Source of the DNA: JABCPE02 sp963516675
GTDB lineage: Bacteria > Bacteroidota > Bacteroidia > Flavobacteriales > Weeksellaceae
Assembly: GCA_963516675.1 (NCBI GenBank)
Contig: CAUQBH010000002.1
Location: forward strand, 147,427-211,426
Length of the DNA: 64,000 nt
Direction: 5' to 3'
The position numbers and the translations under genes are program-made. Shown in pieces: positions 51,801-60,794 of this stretch (position 1 is its first letter; each line of letters starts with the position of its first letter). Below the pieces are notes generated by a model. The model did no database searches, was not told where the DNA came from, and was given only the letters and a program-made list of their open reading frames with translations.

Positions 51801-52391
51801 TTATTCTCCAGAAATGAAATGCCCGAAAAAATCTTTTTTGGTTTTTAGATAATCTCGGTTTTCTTCATTGGGTTTTATTTCCAATGGAATGCGGGAGTGT
51901 AGTTTTATTTTGCTGTTTTCTACGAAACTGATTTTATCAGGGTTGTTGGTGATGAGGTTGATTTCCTTTATCCCAAGTATTTCTAAAATATCAACTGCCA
52001 CACTGAAATTCCTATCATCAGCAGGAAGTCCCAGTTTTAGATTGGCCTCCACAGTGTCTAATCCTTTTTCTTGTAGTGCATAGGCTTTCAGTTTATTGAT
52101 AATGCCAATATTTCTGCCTTCTTGCCGTAGATAGACAATCACGCCGCCGTGTTTTTGGGTATACTGCATCGCGGAGGAAAGCTGCTGTCCGCATTCGCAT
52201 TTTTTAGAATGGAAAACCTCTCCTGTGATGCATTCAGAATGAAAACGGACATTCACCACGCTGGATAAGTCCGTATTTTCTGCTATCAAAGCAAGGTGCG
52301 GCATCCAGTCTTGTTCCTTTTCAGAGAAAGCGATGATTTTGAACTTTCCGTACTCTGTAGGGACATTAGCCTCAGCCTGAATTTTTACCAT
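51801..52391 (-). CDS. ribA: GTP cyclohydrolase II
   Basis: First step of riboflavin synthesis from GTP, 196 residues, monofunctional (no RibB domain). The zinc cysteines are Cys54, Cys65 and Cys67 in RFHSECITGEVFHSKKCECG; the catalytic region VYLRQEGRNIGIINKLKAY and the tail NNPDKISFVE are intact. It lies one base after the lipoprotein gene and is the last gene of a tatA-DUF4254-lipoprotein-ribA string, so it appears to lack a private promoter. The reason for this grouping is unclear. Confidence 0.96.
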   Translation of the reverse strand: MVKIQAEANVPTEYGKFKIIAFSEKEQDWMPHLALIAENTDLSSVVNVRFHSECITGEVFHSKKCECGQQLSSAMQYTQKHGGVIVYLRQEGRNIGIINKLKAYALQEKGLDTVEANLKLGLPADDRNFSVAVDILEILGIKEINLITNNPDKISFVENSKIKLHSRIPLEIKPNEENRDYLKTKKDFFGHFISGE

Positions 52392-52392
52392 T

Positions 52393-52854
52393 CTATAAAG
52401 TGTCTTTTAGGGATTCTATCAGAGTGATATTGGTTTTGATATTTACTAAAAACCTGTTGAGAACCTCTTGTTCATCTTCGTCGAGGCTATTCTTTAGCTT
52501 TTGTATTTTTTTATAAGATTTTTCATAATTATACAAAGCCTTTTCTTTTCCCACAGTGTTGTGCTCTTTCACGGCGTATAGGTATTCTGTGATGTAGAAT
52601 TTTAGGTTAGAAAACTCCTCATTTACAGGTTTTTGCGAGAAAGAAGAGCACGAGCTAAAAGCATTGGTAATGTCCGAAGAGTATTTTATCAGGTCTAAAT
52701 TATCACTGATATTTTTTACTATATCTTCAGGTGTTTTTTCAGATATGTTAGCAATCAAAGCGGTAGTAGGAGACAGATTATTTTTTTCTGTTGCACACGC
52801 AGATACTACAAAACCACATATTCCGACAATTTCCAATGCTTTTAGTATATTCAT
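52393..52854 (-). CDS. hypothetical lipoprotein
   Basis: Unrecognised 153-residue protein. The N-terminus ILKALEIVGICGFVVSACATEK has a lipobox (VSAC, Cys20), so it is probably lipid-anchored. The mature part is mainly helical and rich in Lys, Asn and Ser (EDIVKNISDNLDLIKYSSDI and KSYKKIQKLKNSLDEDEQEV). No domain is recognised. It overlaps the preceding DUF4254 gene by one base (TAATG) and precedes ribA by one base. Likely a small alpha-helical surface or periplasmic lipoprotein. Confidence 0.72.
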   Translation of the reverse strand: MNILKALEIVGICGFVVSACATEKNNLSPTTALIANISEKTPEDIVKNISDNLDLIKYSSDITNAFSSCSSFSQKPVNEEFSNLKFYITEYLYAVKEHNTVGKEKALYNYEKSYKKIQKLKNSLDEDEQEVLNRFLVNIKTNITLIESLKDTL

Positions 52855-53471
52855 TATTCTTTCTTTTTGTATAATATAGGATTTAGAGTCTCATCATTAT
52901 ACATTTTCATTTGTTTATAAGTTTTAATTTTTACGAGCCCATTTTCTATGTCATTCAGCAGCTGGTCAATAGCAGAGCTAAGGTCTTGCTTCTGCTCCAA
53001 AAGAGTATTCAGCTTCGTTTGACATTTCTCTCTATGCTCATCACTTGCAGATGCTCTATTGGCTTCTAAATCCATATGATAGACTTTTAGAGCCAAAATG
53101 GACAGTCTGTCCACAGCCCATGCAGGTGTTTCTGTGTTTATCTTGGCATCAGCATTTGGTGTGGTGTTTTTGTATTTATTTAAAAACCAACTATCTATAA
53201 ATTCCACTAAATCAGTTCTTTTCTGATTAGAAGCATCTATTCTTCGTTTGATTTCTAAAGCTTTTACAGGATTTATATTTTCATCACGGATGATATCCTC
53301 CAAATGCCACTGAACTGTGTCAATCCAGTTTTTGTCATACAAAATTTGTTCCAAACTATTATTTTCATAGTGATTTGGTTTCACCGCATCTACATCATCC
53401 GTGATGTGATAGTCCTCTATTGACCTAGTGAAAATGCTCCAAGCGTATTCAGAGAAAGAATTATTATTCAT
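52854..53471 (-). CDS. DUF4254-family protein
   Basis: Helical protein of 205 residues from the ATG at 53471. The earlier in-frame codon would run it through the end of tatA, so I use the ATG 4 nt after the tatA stop. The family pattern is visible: SEYAWSIFTRSIEDYHITDD near the N-terminus, NSLEQILYDKNWIDTVQWHLED, and a C-terminal helical pair (QTKLNTLLEQKQDLSSAIDQ). It has no signal peptide and no catalytic residues that I know. The function is unknown; it is coupled to the next lipoprotein gene by a TAATG overlap. Confidence 0.75.
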   Translation of the reverse strand: MNNNSFSEYAWSIFTRSIEDYHITDDVDAVKPNHYENNSLEQILYDKNWIDTVQWHLEDIIRDENINPVKALEIKRRIDASNQKRTDLVEFIDSWFLNKYKNTTPNADAKINTETPAWAVDRLSILALKVYHMDLEANRASASDEHREKCQTKLNTLLEQKQDLSSAIDQLLNDIENGLVKIKTYKQMKMYNDETLNPILYKKKE

Positions 53472-53475
53472 AAAT

Positions 53476-53679
53476 TTATTTAGTTGTTTTGTCTTCAGTA
53501 TTATCGTTTTCTTTGTCATCCTCTTTCATGGATTTTTTAAACTCTTTGATTCCAGAGCCTAATCCTTTCATAAATTCAGGAATTCTTTTAGCTCCAAAAA
53601 GCAATAAGATAAGGATAGCAATGACTAAGATTTCTCTCATTCCTAGTCCCATAAATAGTGGTGTTAGAATACTGCTCAT
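53476..53679 (-). CDS. tatA: Sec-independent protein translocase subunit TatA
   Basis: Small component of the twin-arginine translocase, 67 residues. One N-terminal membrane helix (LGMREILVIAILILLLFGAK) is followed by the amphipathic FGAKRIPEFMKGLGSGIKEF helix with the conserved FGAKRIPE, and a charged acidic tail. It is the first gene of a four-gene minus-strand string and has its own TAATTTTG promoter 20 nt upstream. tatB and tatC are not in the window. Confidence 0.93.
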   Translation of the reverse strand: MSSILTPLFMGLGMREILVIAILILLLFGAKRIPEFMKGLGSGIKEFKKSMKEDDKENDNTEDKTTK

Positions 53680-53699
53680 GATTTTTTATTTTGATAGAA

Positions 53700-53707
53700 C
53701 AAAATTA
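53700..53707 (-). promoter_or_regulatory. tatA promoter, -7 box
   Basis: TAATTTTG on the minus strand, matching TAnnTTTG, 20 nt before the tatA ATG; no -33 element seen. Confidence 0.5.
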
Positions 53708-53738
53708 AACAATTTTTAGGATAAAGTTAATCATAAAC

Positions 53739-55274
53739 TTAGCTAGTTACCCAGCTCAATGGATCTACAGGATTTGTCTGATTCCAAACTTGGAAATCAA
53801 GGGTGTAAGTCCCATCAAAGTCAAGTCCCACTTCTCCTATATTTGTCCCTGCGGAAATAGTCTGATTTTTAGAAACATAGGTGCTGGCTAAATTACTATA
53901 AATAGTGAAATAATTTCCATGTTTTACCATCACGGTTTTTGAACCACCACTGGCTAAAACATTTACCACCACACCAGCAAAAACGCTTCTTGCCTTTGTT
54001 CCTGCATCCACAGCAATTTTGATTCCATTGTTTTCTATAACAACTCCCTTGTAGACAGGGTGCGGCTGTCTCCCGAAACGCTGTGTAACTCGTCCACGGT
54101 TCACAGGGAAAGAAAGTCTTCCTCTATTTTCCGCAAAACTATTACTAGAAGAACTCCCAGCACCAGCTGATGCTATCGCTCGTTCATCCACAGCTTTTTT
54201 CTCAGATTCTGTTTTTTTGGCTACAGCTTCTGCATTTACTCTGGCTGCTTCCGCTTTACTTGCCGCTATTTTTGCTTTTTCGGCTGCTTCCATTTTTGCT
54301 TTTTCAGCGGCTATTCTTTTAGCTTCGTTGTTAGCTTCTATGGCTTTTCTTTCCTCTTCTGCTTTCTTTCTAGCGATTTCGGCTAGTCTTCTTTCTTCTT
54401 CTTCTGCTTTTCTTTTTGCTCTTTCGGCCTCTTCACGAGCTCTTCTATTGGCTTCTTCTATTCTGGCTTTTTCTTTTTCAGCTTCTATTCTTGCGAGTCT
54501 TAGTTTTTCTTCACGAGCTTTTCTTTCAGCCTCTTCTTTCGCTTTTGCGATTCTGATTTCTTCAGCGATGATTTTTCTGATTTCGCCTTCTAATCTTTTG
54601 GATTCAGATTGTTTTTGTTTAAGTTCAGCCACTAGTCTGGCTTCATTCTTTTTGAAATCTTCTAATAAAATTTCTTTTTCTTTTCTTTCCTGAGCGATTA
54701 CTTCTAAATCTTTAGCTTGTTTCAAGAGAAGATTTTCCTTGTCTTTTTTAGATTTTTCCCTTAGGGCGATTGTGCTTTTTATCTTTTTGGCTTTGTCAGA
54801 TATCTCTGCAGCTTTTTTGTCTTGGTATTCTCCGTATTGTTTCAGATACTGCACTCTACGAAGCGCCTGTCCCAAATCTTGGGAAGACAAAATGAAAGTA
54901 ACTTTATTCTGTACGCCTTTGTTTTTATAGGCTTTTACGAGAATTTCGGCGTAGTTTTTACGGAGAACTTTCAGCTCTCGGTTGTATTTATTGATTTCTA
55001 ACTGACGAAGATAAATATCATCCTCTATGAATCTTTTTTCTTTCTGTGTATTGCCATAGACTTTCTCACGAAGGGCAATTTTTTTGTTGATATCATTAAG
55101 GTAAGATATGGAAAGTCTGGCCTCACTCTTTGTTTTAGCCAAGTTAGCATTGATGGTTTCGATTTGTTTTTTTAATTCAGCGTTTTGCCTTTGTAAATCC
55201 TCCTTACTTCTTTGAGCGAGAAAGAGCGAAGCAGACAAAATTCCAATAAATAAGCTTATTTTCCTCAAATACAT
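53739..55274 (-). CDS. EnvC-like murein hydrolase activator with degenerate LytM domain
   Basis: Periplasmic protein of 511 residues. Signal peptide RKISLFIGILSASLFLA, then a coiled coil over most of the length (about 20-365) with long Lys/Glu/Ala repeats, and a C-terminal M23/LytM domain (about 395-511). The zinc ligands are mostly missing: the second metal site reads LDFQVWNQTNP where active enzymes have LHF-E, and the first HxxxD is absent, so it should activate an amidase rather than cleave peptidoglycan itself, as EnvC does. It is coupled to the DUF4292 gene by a TAATG overlap. Confidence 0.88.
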   Translation of the reverse strand: MYLRKISLFIGILSASLFLAQRSKEDLQRQNAELKKQIETINANLAKTKSEARLSISYLNDINKKIALREKVYGNTQKEKRFIEDDIYLRQLEINKYNRELKVLRKNYAEILVKAYKNKGVQNKVTFILSSQDLGQALRRVQYLKQYGEYQDKKAAEISDKAKKIKSTIALREKSKKDKENLLLKQAKDLEVIAQERKEKEILLEDFKKNEARLVAELKQKQSESKRLEGEIRKIIAEEIRIAKAKEEAERKAREEKLRLARIEAEKEKARIEEANRRAREEAERAKRKAEEEERRLAEIARKKAEEERKAIEANNEAKRIAAEKAKMEAAEKAKIAASKAEAARVNAEAVAKKTESEKKAVDERAIASAGAGSSSSNSFAENRGRLSFPVNRGRVTQRFGRQPHPVYKGVVIENNGIKIAVDAGTKARSVFAGVVVNVLASGGSKTVMVKHGNYFTIYSNLASTYVSKNQTISAGTNIGEVGLDFDGTYTLDFQVWNQTNPVDPLSWVTS

Positions 55275-56062
55275 TAGAAATCTCGTTTTTTATAATTATT
55301 TGGAACCGAATATGGGGTTTCCATTCTAGAAAAGTCAAATTTCGTGTTTTCTATTAAAATTTGATCAGTTTTCTTACCTTTTATAACTATTTTAACATTT
55401 TTAGGGAGTTTTACACCATTGATATCTACCCAATTATCATAAAATAATTCCAAATTATCCGCAGTTTTTGTGTCTTTTAAAGAAACTTTGGTAAGGTTCA
55501 GCTCGTTAGAAAAACGGAATTCTGTAAGGTATTCGCTGGTTTTTCCGTCAATGTTTACTTTCTGTGTGTTGTTCGGTTTTAGGATGTATTCTTCGGCTTC
55601 TTTGGTTAAGTTAAAATCTTTTTCATTGACAGGAAAGAAAACTTTACCAACCAATAAATTTTGAAGTGAAGAATAATCTAAAAAATTGACTTTCAGTAAA
55701 TTGTTAAGATAAGAAAAATCAGAATCGATATAAGTTCTGCTCAGTTTTTCGTAGGCTTTTAGCCCTTGTGGAGTTGCTATTCCACGGCCTACATTCATAA
55801 ACAGAGCAGACATATTCATCCATATTTTTTGGTTGTTTTCTATGTAGATAGTTGCATGAATGGTAGGAACGAATTTTCCTACTTCTGCATCTATTTTAGA
55901 AGTGATTTTAAGGGCATCAAAATCAGATTTTTTCGTGATAGCATCATAGAAATTTTTGTTGTTGGAAACAGCAGGAACTTCTGAGTTAGCAGTGATGCTT
56001 TTTTTAGCACCACAAGAGGCTAAAAACACCATAATGGCCGATAGAGCTATTAATTTCTTCAT
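55274..56062 (-). CDS. DUF4292 lipoprotein
   Basis: Lipoprotein of the flavobacterial DUF4292 family. I start it at the ATG at 56062, which gives MKKLIALSAIMVFLASCGAKK with lipobox LASC; an alternative ATG at 56074 adds four residues. The mature part is beta-rich, resembling the LolA/LolB-like fold of DUF4292 (KITSKIDAEVGKFVPTIHAT, then QKIWMNMSALFMNVGRGIAT and YLTEFRFSNELNLTKVSLKD). It precedes the EnvC-like gene with a one-base overlap, a pairing often seen in Flavobacteriia, and lies about 34 nt after the nucleotidyltransferase. Confidence 0.82.
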   Translation of the reverse strand: MKKLIALSAIMVFLASCGAKKSITANSEVPAVSNNKNFYDAITKKSDFDALKITSKIDAEVGKFVPTIHATIYIENNQKIWMNMSALFMNVGRGIATPQGLKAYEKLSRTYIDSDFSYLNNLLKVNFLDYSSLQNLLVGKVFFPVNEKDFNLTKEAEEYILKPNNTQKVNIDGKTSEYLTEFRFSNELNLTKVSLKDTKTADNLELFYDNWVDINGVKLPKNVKIVIKGKKTDQILIENTKFDFSRMETPYSVPNNYKKRDF

Positions 56063-56096
56063 TTTGTTAATCATTAAAATCACTTCTAAAAAAATA

Positions 56097-57110
56097 TTAT
56101 TCAGAGAAATCCAATACGGAAAAATCTCCCAAAGAAAGATTGATAGAAGTTCCGATATACTTCGCTGAGTTCCCAATCATGGAGTTGCTCAGGTTAGCAG
56201 ACTGGATTTCTGTTCTTTCTTGGATTAGAGAGTTATCTATATTAGAATTTTTTACTACCGTGTTGTTGCCCAAAGAAACTCTCGGCCCGATGATAGAATT
56301 TACTATTTTCACATTCTCTCCAATGAAGCATGGAGGAATTATCAAACTGTTTTCTATCTGTGCAGAAGCTGGATACTTGGAAAGATTTTCTTTTTCGTAT
56401 TCTAGAATCTTGCCATTAGTCTGCACGGTGATGGTCTTGTTTCCACAGTCCATCCAGTCATTTACCTTTCCTAAAGAGAATTTTGCTCCTTTTTTTCTTA
56501 GGTTTTCTAGTGCAGTTGTCAGCTGGTATTCGCCGCCATCTTTGATGTCGTTGCTCATGATATAGTCTATTTCTCCCATGAGTTTTTCTGCGCTGTTGAA
56601 ATAGTAAATTCCAATAATCGCCAAATCAGATACGAATTCTTTTGGTTTTTCTACAAAGTCTGTGATGAAACCATAGTCGTCTAATTTTACAACTCCGAAG
56701 GCACTTGGGTCATCTACTTTTTTTACCCAAATCACTCCGTCAGAATTGGTATCTAGATGAAAATCAGCTCTAAATAATGTATCCGCAAAAGCGATGATTA
56801 CAGGCCCCTGCATACTTTCTCTAGCACAGTTGATAGCATGAGCCGTCCCCAAAGCTTCTGTTTGATGGTATACGCTTCCTTTTGCGCCTAATTTTTCTGC
56901 AACAGCTAATAAATCCTGCTCCACTTGACTTCCGAAATCACCAGTAATGAAGGCAACTTCATCTATCTTCTGATTTACCACCTTTGCGATGTCCTCTACC
57001 AATCTCTGCACGATAGGTTTTCCTGCGATAGGAATCAAAGGTTTCGGCACAGTCAAAGTGTGCGGTCTCAATCGGGAACCCTTTCCCGCCATAGGTATTA
57101 TTATTTTCAT
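56097..57110 (-). CDS. sugar nucleotidyltransferase with C-terminal hexapeptide region
   Basis: Nucleotide-sugar pyrophosphorylase of 337 residues. The N-terminal catalytic domain has IIIPMAGKGSRLRPHTLTVPKPLI (GxGxRL signature and the two following prolines and lysine), IIAFADTLF, and FVEKP. The C-terminal hexapeptide region (ENSLIIPPCFIGENVKIVNS, then IIGPRVSLGNN and a last SANLSNSMIG) resembles left-handed beta-helix repeats. It is distinct from the rfbA copy. Glucose-1-phosphate thymidylyl- or uridylyltransferase activity is likely; the acceptor sugar is not defined. It sits between dut and the DUF4292 gene. Confidence 0.85.
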   Translation of the reverse strand: MKIIIPMAGKGSRLRPHTLTVPKPLIPIAGKPIVQRLVEDIAKVVNQKIDEVAFITGDFGSQVEQDLLAVAEKLGAKGSVYHQTEALGTAHAINCARESMQGPVIIAFADTLFRADFHLDTNSDGVIWVKKVDDPSAFGVVKLDDYGFITDFVEKPKEFVSDLAIIGIYYFNSAEKLMGEIDYIMSNDIKDGGEYQLTTALENLRKKGAKFSLGKVNDWMDCGNKTITVQTNGKILEYEKENLSKYPASAQIENSLIIPPCFIGENVKIVNSIIGPRVSLGNNTVVKNSNIDNSLIQERTEIQSANLSNSMIGNSAKYIGTSINLSLGDFSVLDFSE

Positions 57111-57147
57111 AATAGTTGTATTTTTTATAGTTTAGGTTTTACATTCA

Positions 57148-57582
57148 TTATTTCGTTCCAGAACTTCCGAAACCTCCAGCGCCTCTTTCCGTTTCGTCAA
57201 GGGTTTCTACTTCTTCCCATTGGGCAGTTTCGTGTTTTGCGATGACCAGCTGGGCAATTCGCTCTCCATCATTGATGACAAATTCATCTTTGGATAGATT
57301 TGCGAGAATCACACCGACTTCTCCGCGGTAGTCTGCATCTATCGTTCCAGGGCTGTTCAGGCAAGTAATTCCGTGCTTGGCAGCCAATCCGCTGCGAGGT
57401 CTTACTTGGGCTTCGTATCCAGCTGGCAGAGCTATGAAAATACCTGTTGGGATAATCGTTCGCTCTAAAGAACCTAACCGAACAGGCTCTGTGATATTTG
57501 CATACAAATCCATTCCAGCCGAAAGTTCCGTCTGATACTTTGGAAGTGGATGTTTGGATTTATTTATAATCTTAATTTTCAT
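57148..57582 (-). CDS. dut: dUTP diphosphatase
   Basis: Trimeric dUTPase, 144 residues, hydrolysing dUTP to dUMP. The five motifs are present: SAGMDLYANI (motif 1), RPRSGLAAKHGI (motif 2), NSPGTIDADYRGEVGVIL (motif 3), NDGERIAQLVI (motif 4), and the flexible C-terminal RGAGGFGSSG (motif 5). The length is typical. Its start overlaps the flippase stop by 4 nt (ATGA) and 37 nt separate it from the nucleotidyltransferase. Nucleotide sanitation genes in such glycan neighbourhoods are a common flavobacterial arrangement, not a pathway link. Confidence 0.97.
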   Translation of the reverse strand: MKIKIINKSKHPLPKYQTELSAGMDLYANITEPVRLGSLERTIIPTGIFIALPAGYEAQVRPRSGLAAKHGITCLNSPGTIDADYRGEVGVILANLSKDEFVINDGERIAQLVIAKHETAQWEEVETLDETERGAGGFGSSGTK

Positions 57583-59030
57583 TTTTTCAAAAATTTTTTG
57601 AAGAGTGTTCTTTCTTTAAAAACGACAAATATCAGAAAAATTACAAAAATAATGTTACTGATGATGTAATTTTCTCTAAAATATTTAAAAGAAATCATCC
57701 CCAAACCTATGGAAAGAAGCAGGTAGACTACTATTTTTCCCGTATTATAAGGAATAGGGTATTTTATTTGCCCCCAAATATAGGAAATTATCATCATAAA
57801 CATGAAAGTCAGTAGCGCCGCCACTGCACTTGCCCAGTATCCATATTCAGGCACGAAGAAATAATTGACAGACACCGTAATCGCTGCTCCAATGAGGGAA
57901 ATATACAGCCCCACGATGGTCTGGTCAGAGAGTTTGTACCAAATGGACAAATTAAGATATATCCCCAAAAACACAGCTCCCAGCATAAGGCACGGAATTA
58001 GTTCTATGCCTTCGTAGTAGAGGGGATTGTTTATGTATATTTTGGAAATCCAAGAAATATTAGTGATAAGTCCTAGGAAAATCACACAGCTGCATATCAC
58101 GAAGATGTCCATTAGCAGGGTGTAAGTTTTCTTCGCATTTTCGTTTTTAAAACTTGAAAAGAAATACGGCTCTATCCCCAGTTGGTAGGCCTGTCTAAAC
58201 ACGGTGATGAATGTCGCTATCTTGTAAACGGCTCCGTATACACCTATCTGGTGTTTGCTTTCTTCCTCAGGGAGGAGATATTTTAGGAATTGTCTGTCCA
58301 TTGTCTGGTTGATGATGCCCGCCAGCCCTGCCACCATCACAGGCCAAGAGTAGTTCATAATTCTTTTCCATAAAGAAAAATCAAAACTCCTAAAACCAAA
58401 ATTCATAAACTCCTTGGAAACGATGAGCAGCGAAACGATGCTCTGAACCAAATTTGCCACAAAGACATATCCCACGCCAAAATCAGCATCATATTTCAGT
58501 CCGAGGAATCCATTGGGTAAATTGGGAAGAATATTGATGAAAAACACTACCAACCCAAAATAAATTACGCTTCCTGCTACCTTGGATACTACATACCGCA
58601 GCGGTTTTCCTTCTAAACGAAGAACAGCCGAAGGAATTGTAGAAAAGGCATCAATGGAAAGAATGAATAAAAATAAAATCAAGAAATGCACTTGGTCTGG
58701 CGTATGGAAATACTCCGTAACCTCGCACCGAAACACCCAGCCCAAGACCAAATAAATAAAAGACATTGCCAAGATGCTCATAGAACAAGTGGAAACCAGC
58801 GTTTCTTTGCTGATATCTTTCTCTTGAGCAAAACGAAAAAACGAGGTCTCCATGCCGTGCGTCAGAAAAACTGTAACCACTCCCGCGATGGAGTACCAAT
58901 CCACAAAAGGAGCAGACTCCGCTGGCGAAAATGCCCTTGTGATAATAGGTGCGATGAGGAAAGGAAATATCCTCACCAGTACCGAACTGATGCCGTAGAG
59001 TGCCGTTTGTCCTAATAGTTTTTTAATCAA
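57579..59030 (-). CDS. Wzx/MATE-like polysaccharide flippase
   Basis: Multi-pass inner-membrane protein of 483 residues with about 12-14 hydrophobic helices, typical of the oligosaccharide flippase (Wzx) or MurJ-like superfamily. The first segment QTALYGISSVLVRIFPFLIAP, the SAVLRLEGKPLRYVV loop and the central KEFMNFGFRSFDFSLWKRI cytoplasmic loop are recognisable family patterns. It likely flips a lipid-linked glycan repeat. It has its own TACTTTTG promoter and heads a flippase-dut-nucleotidyltransferase-DUF4292-envC-like string on the minus strand. Confidence 0.9.
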   Translation of the reverse strand: MIKKLLGQTALYGISSVLVRIFPFLIAPIITRAFSPAESAPFVDWYSIAGVVTVFLTHGMETSFFRFAQEKDISKETLVSTCSMSILAMSFIYLVLGWVFRCEVTEYFHTPDQVHFLILFLFILSIDAFSTIPSAVLRLEGKPLRYVVSKVAGSVIYFGLVVFFINILPNLPNGFLGLKYDADFGVGYVFVANLVQSIVSLLIVSKEFMNFGFRSFDFSLWKRIMNYSWPVMVAGLAGIINQTMDRQFLKYLLPEEESKHQIGVYGAVYKIATFITVFRQAYQLGIEPYFFSSFKNENAKKTYTLLMDIFVICSCVIFLGLITNISWISKIYINNPLYYEGIELIPCLMLGAVFLGIYLNLSIWYKLSDQTIVGLYISLIGAAITVSVNYFFVPEYGYWASAVAALLTFMFMMIISYIWGQIKYPIPYNTGKIVVYLLLSIGLGMISFKYFRENYIISNIIFVIFLIFVVFKERTLFKKFLKK

Positions 59031-59046
59031 AACTTTAATTTTGATG

Positions 59047-59054
59047 CAAAAGTA
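59047..59054 (-). promoter_or_regulatory. -7 box of the flippase operon
   Basis: TACTTTTG on the minus strand, matching TAnnTTTG, 16 nt before the flippase ATG. It lies close to the divergent GH3 promoter. Confidence 0.6.
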
Positions 59055-59076
59055 AGATTATTTTATCTGAAAATTG

Positions 59077-59084
59077 TACTTTTG
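59077..59084 (+). promoter_or_regulatory. -7 box of the GH3-bshA-msrA operon
   Basis: TACTTTTG matches TAnnTTTG and ends 6 nt before the ATG at 59091. An in-frame TTG at 59082 is inside this box and so is unlikely as a start codon. Confidence 0.6.
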
Positions 59085-59090
59085 TTCGCT

Positions 59091-60785
59091 ATGAAAAATA
59101 ATATTTCTTGTATTTTAGTTTTTATTTTTGGGTGTGTAGGATATTTACACGCACAGTTTTCTCCCAAAAATATCACCAAAGATTTGGATAAAAAAGCTGT
59201 GAAATATGCAGACAGCTTGTATGCTAAGCTCAGCATGGATGAGCGTATCGGGCAGTTATACATAGTGGCGCTTTATACCAATAAAGACCAAAACCATATC
59301 TCAGGAGTGAGAAAACTGGTAGAGCAGGAGCGGATAGGAGGAATTATCCTGATGCAGGATGATGCCGAACAGGAAATAGCGCTGGTAAATGAATTTCAGA
59401 AGAAATCCAGAGTGCCGATGCTCTTTGGTATGGATGCCGAATGGGGGCTTTATCAGAGAATAAAAACTGCGCACAAATTCCCTTGGGCGATGACCCTTGG
59501 AGCGATTCAGGATAATAATTTGGTTTATGAAATGGCTTCTAAAATAGCCGAAGATGCAAAGAAAATGGGAATCTACTGGAACTTTGCTCCCGTGGTGGAT
59601 GTGAATACCAATCCTAAAAACCCGATTATAGGCAATCGTTCGTTTGGTTCGGATGTTCAGAATGTAATCGCAAAATCGCTGGCATATGCACAAGGTTTGC
59701 AGGACAATGGCGTGCTGGCAGCGATAAAACATTTCCCAGGGCATGGGGATACGGATGTAGATTCGCATTTGGATTTGCCAGTGGTGAAACACAGTTTGGA
59801 TAGGCTGAATAAAATAGAATTGGCACCCTTCAAAGCCTTGATGGATAAGAAAATAGGCGGAGCGATGATAGCGCATCTCTATGTCCCACAGCTGGAAAAA
59901 GGGAAAAATATCCCTGCATCTATTTCTTATGATATTGTAACGAATTTGCTGAAAAATAAATTCCGATATGAAGGGCTGGTCATTACCGATGCTCTGAATA
60001 TGAATGCTGTTGCTAAAAAATATCCTGCTGGGGAATTGGATTTGAGGGCGTTCAAGGCGGGGAATGATGTTTTGCTTTTTAGCCAAGATGTACCGACAGG
60101 AAAGAAATTGATAAAAGAAGCAATCCAAAAGGGAGAAATCAGCGAAAAAAGGCTGGAAGAAAGCGTGAAAAAGATTTTGAAAACGAAATATCTTTTGGGA
60201 CTTCAGAATCAGCGACCGCTTAGTTCAGAAGGAATTAATAATGCTCTGAATAACGATTCTCACGCGAGAATTTCAGAGAAGTTGTACGCCAATGCTTTGA
60301 CTTTATTAAAAGATGAAAAACAGCTTTTTCCACTTAGAGAAAAGGAGGTTTATTATCTTCCGTTAGAAGAGGCTTCGCACGAGGCGTTTTTACAAGAATT
60401 GTCCAAAGAAATCAAGGTTAAAAAAATATCTTCAAAAGAAATCCAGTCTATCCCTGAAAATGCAGTGGTAATCATCGGACTTCATAAGGATAATTCTACG
60501 GCTTACAAACCTTACAAAATATCGTGGGAGAGCAAAAGGCTCATCAACCAAGTGAAATCAAGAAATAAAGTGATTCTCAATGTGTTCGGAAGTCCGTATG
60601 CTCTTCAGGATGTGGATGTTAGTGGAATTTCATCGGTTTTGGTTTCATATGAGAATAATCCTCTTTCGATGAAAGCTACAGCGGAAGCTTATTTAGGAAA
60701 ACAAAAGATAAATGGAAGACTGCCAGTGGTGGTAAATGAACAAATAAAATACGGAATGGGAATAGATGTCCCAAAACAAAAATAA
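59091..60785 (+). CDS. glycoside hydrolase family 3 protein (beta-N-acetylhexosaminidase type)
   Basis: Secreted GH3 enzyme, 564 residues from the ATG at 59091, chosen because the TTG at 59082 is inside the promoter box. Signal peptide KNNISCILVFIFGCVGYLHA, then the GH3 TIM barrel with the family signature AIKHFPGHGDTDVDSH (Lys213-His214) and the nucleophile Asp300 in LVITDALNMN. The C-terminal region has an additional GH3-type domain ending in a KINGRLPVVV stretch. NagZ-like GH3 enzymes act on cell-wall GlcNAc; a role in peptidoglycan turnover is plausible. bshA follows 9 nt later. Confidence 0.9.
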   Translation: MKNNISCILVFIFGCVGYLHAQFSPKNITKDLDKKAVKYADSLYAKLSMDERIGQLYIVALYTNKDQNHISGVRKLVEQERIGGIILMQDDAEQEIALVNEFQKKSRVPMLFGMDAEWGLYQRIKTAHKFPWAMTLGAIQDNNLVYEMASKIAEDAKKMGIYWNFAPVVDVNTNPKNPIIGNRSFGSDVQNVIAKSLAYAQGLQDNGVLAAIKHFPGHGDTDVDSHLDLPVVKHSLDRLNKIELAPFKALMDKKIGGAMIAHLYVPQLEKGKNIPASISYDIVTNLLKNKFRYEGLVITDALNMNAVAKKYPAGELDLRAFKAGNDVLLFSQDVPTGKKLIKEAIQKGEISEKRLEESVKKILKTKYLLGLQNQRPLSSEGINNALNNDSHARISEKLYANALTLLKDEKQLFPLREKEVYYLPLEEASHEAFLQELSKEIKVKKISSKEIQSIPENAVVIIGLHKDNSTAYKPYKISWESKRLINQVKSRNKVILNVFGSPYALQDVDVSGISSVLVSYENNPLSMKATAEAYLGKQKINGRLPVVVNEQIKYGMGIDVPKQK

Positions 60786-60794
60786 ATAGAGAAA

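Noticed and set aside
54217..54693. 158-codon plus-strand open frame under the EnvC-like gene
   Set aside because: Ser/Ala/Phe/Leu-rich repeat is simply the complement of the Lys/Glu/Ala coiled coil.
59082..59090. TTG start for the GH3 gene
   Set aside because: It falls within the TACTTTTG -7 box; ATG at 59091 gives a proper signal peptide.
59301..60128. 275-codon minus-strand open frame under the GH3 gene
   Set aside because: It is antisense to the GH3 catalytic domain, and the translation is rich in Arg, Ile, His and Phe with no pattern.
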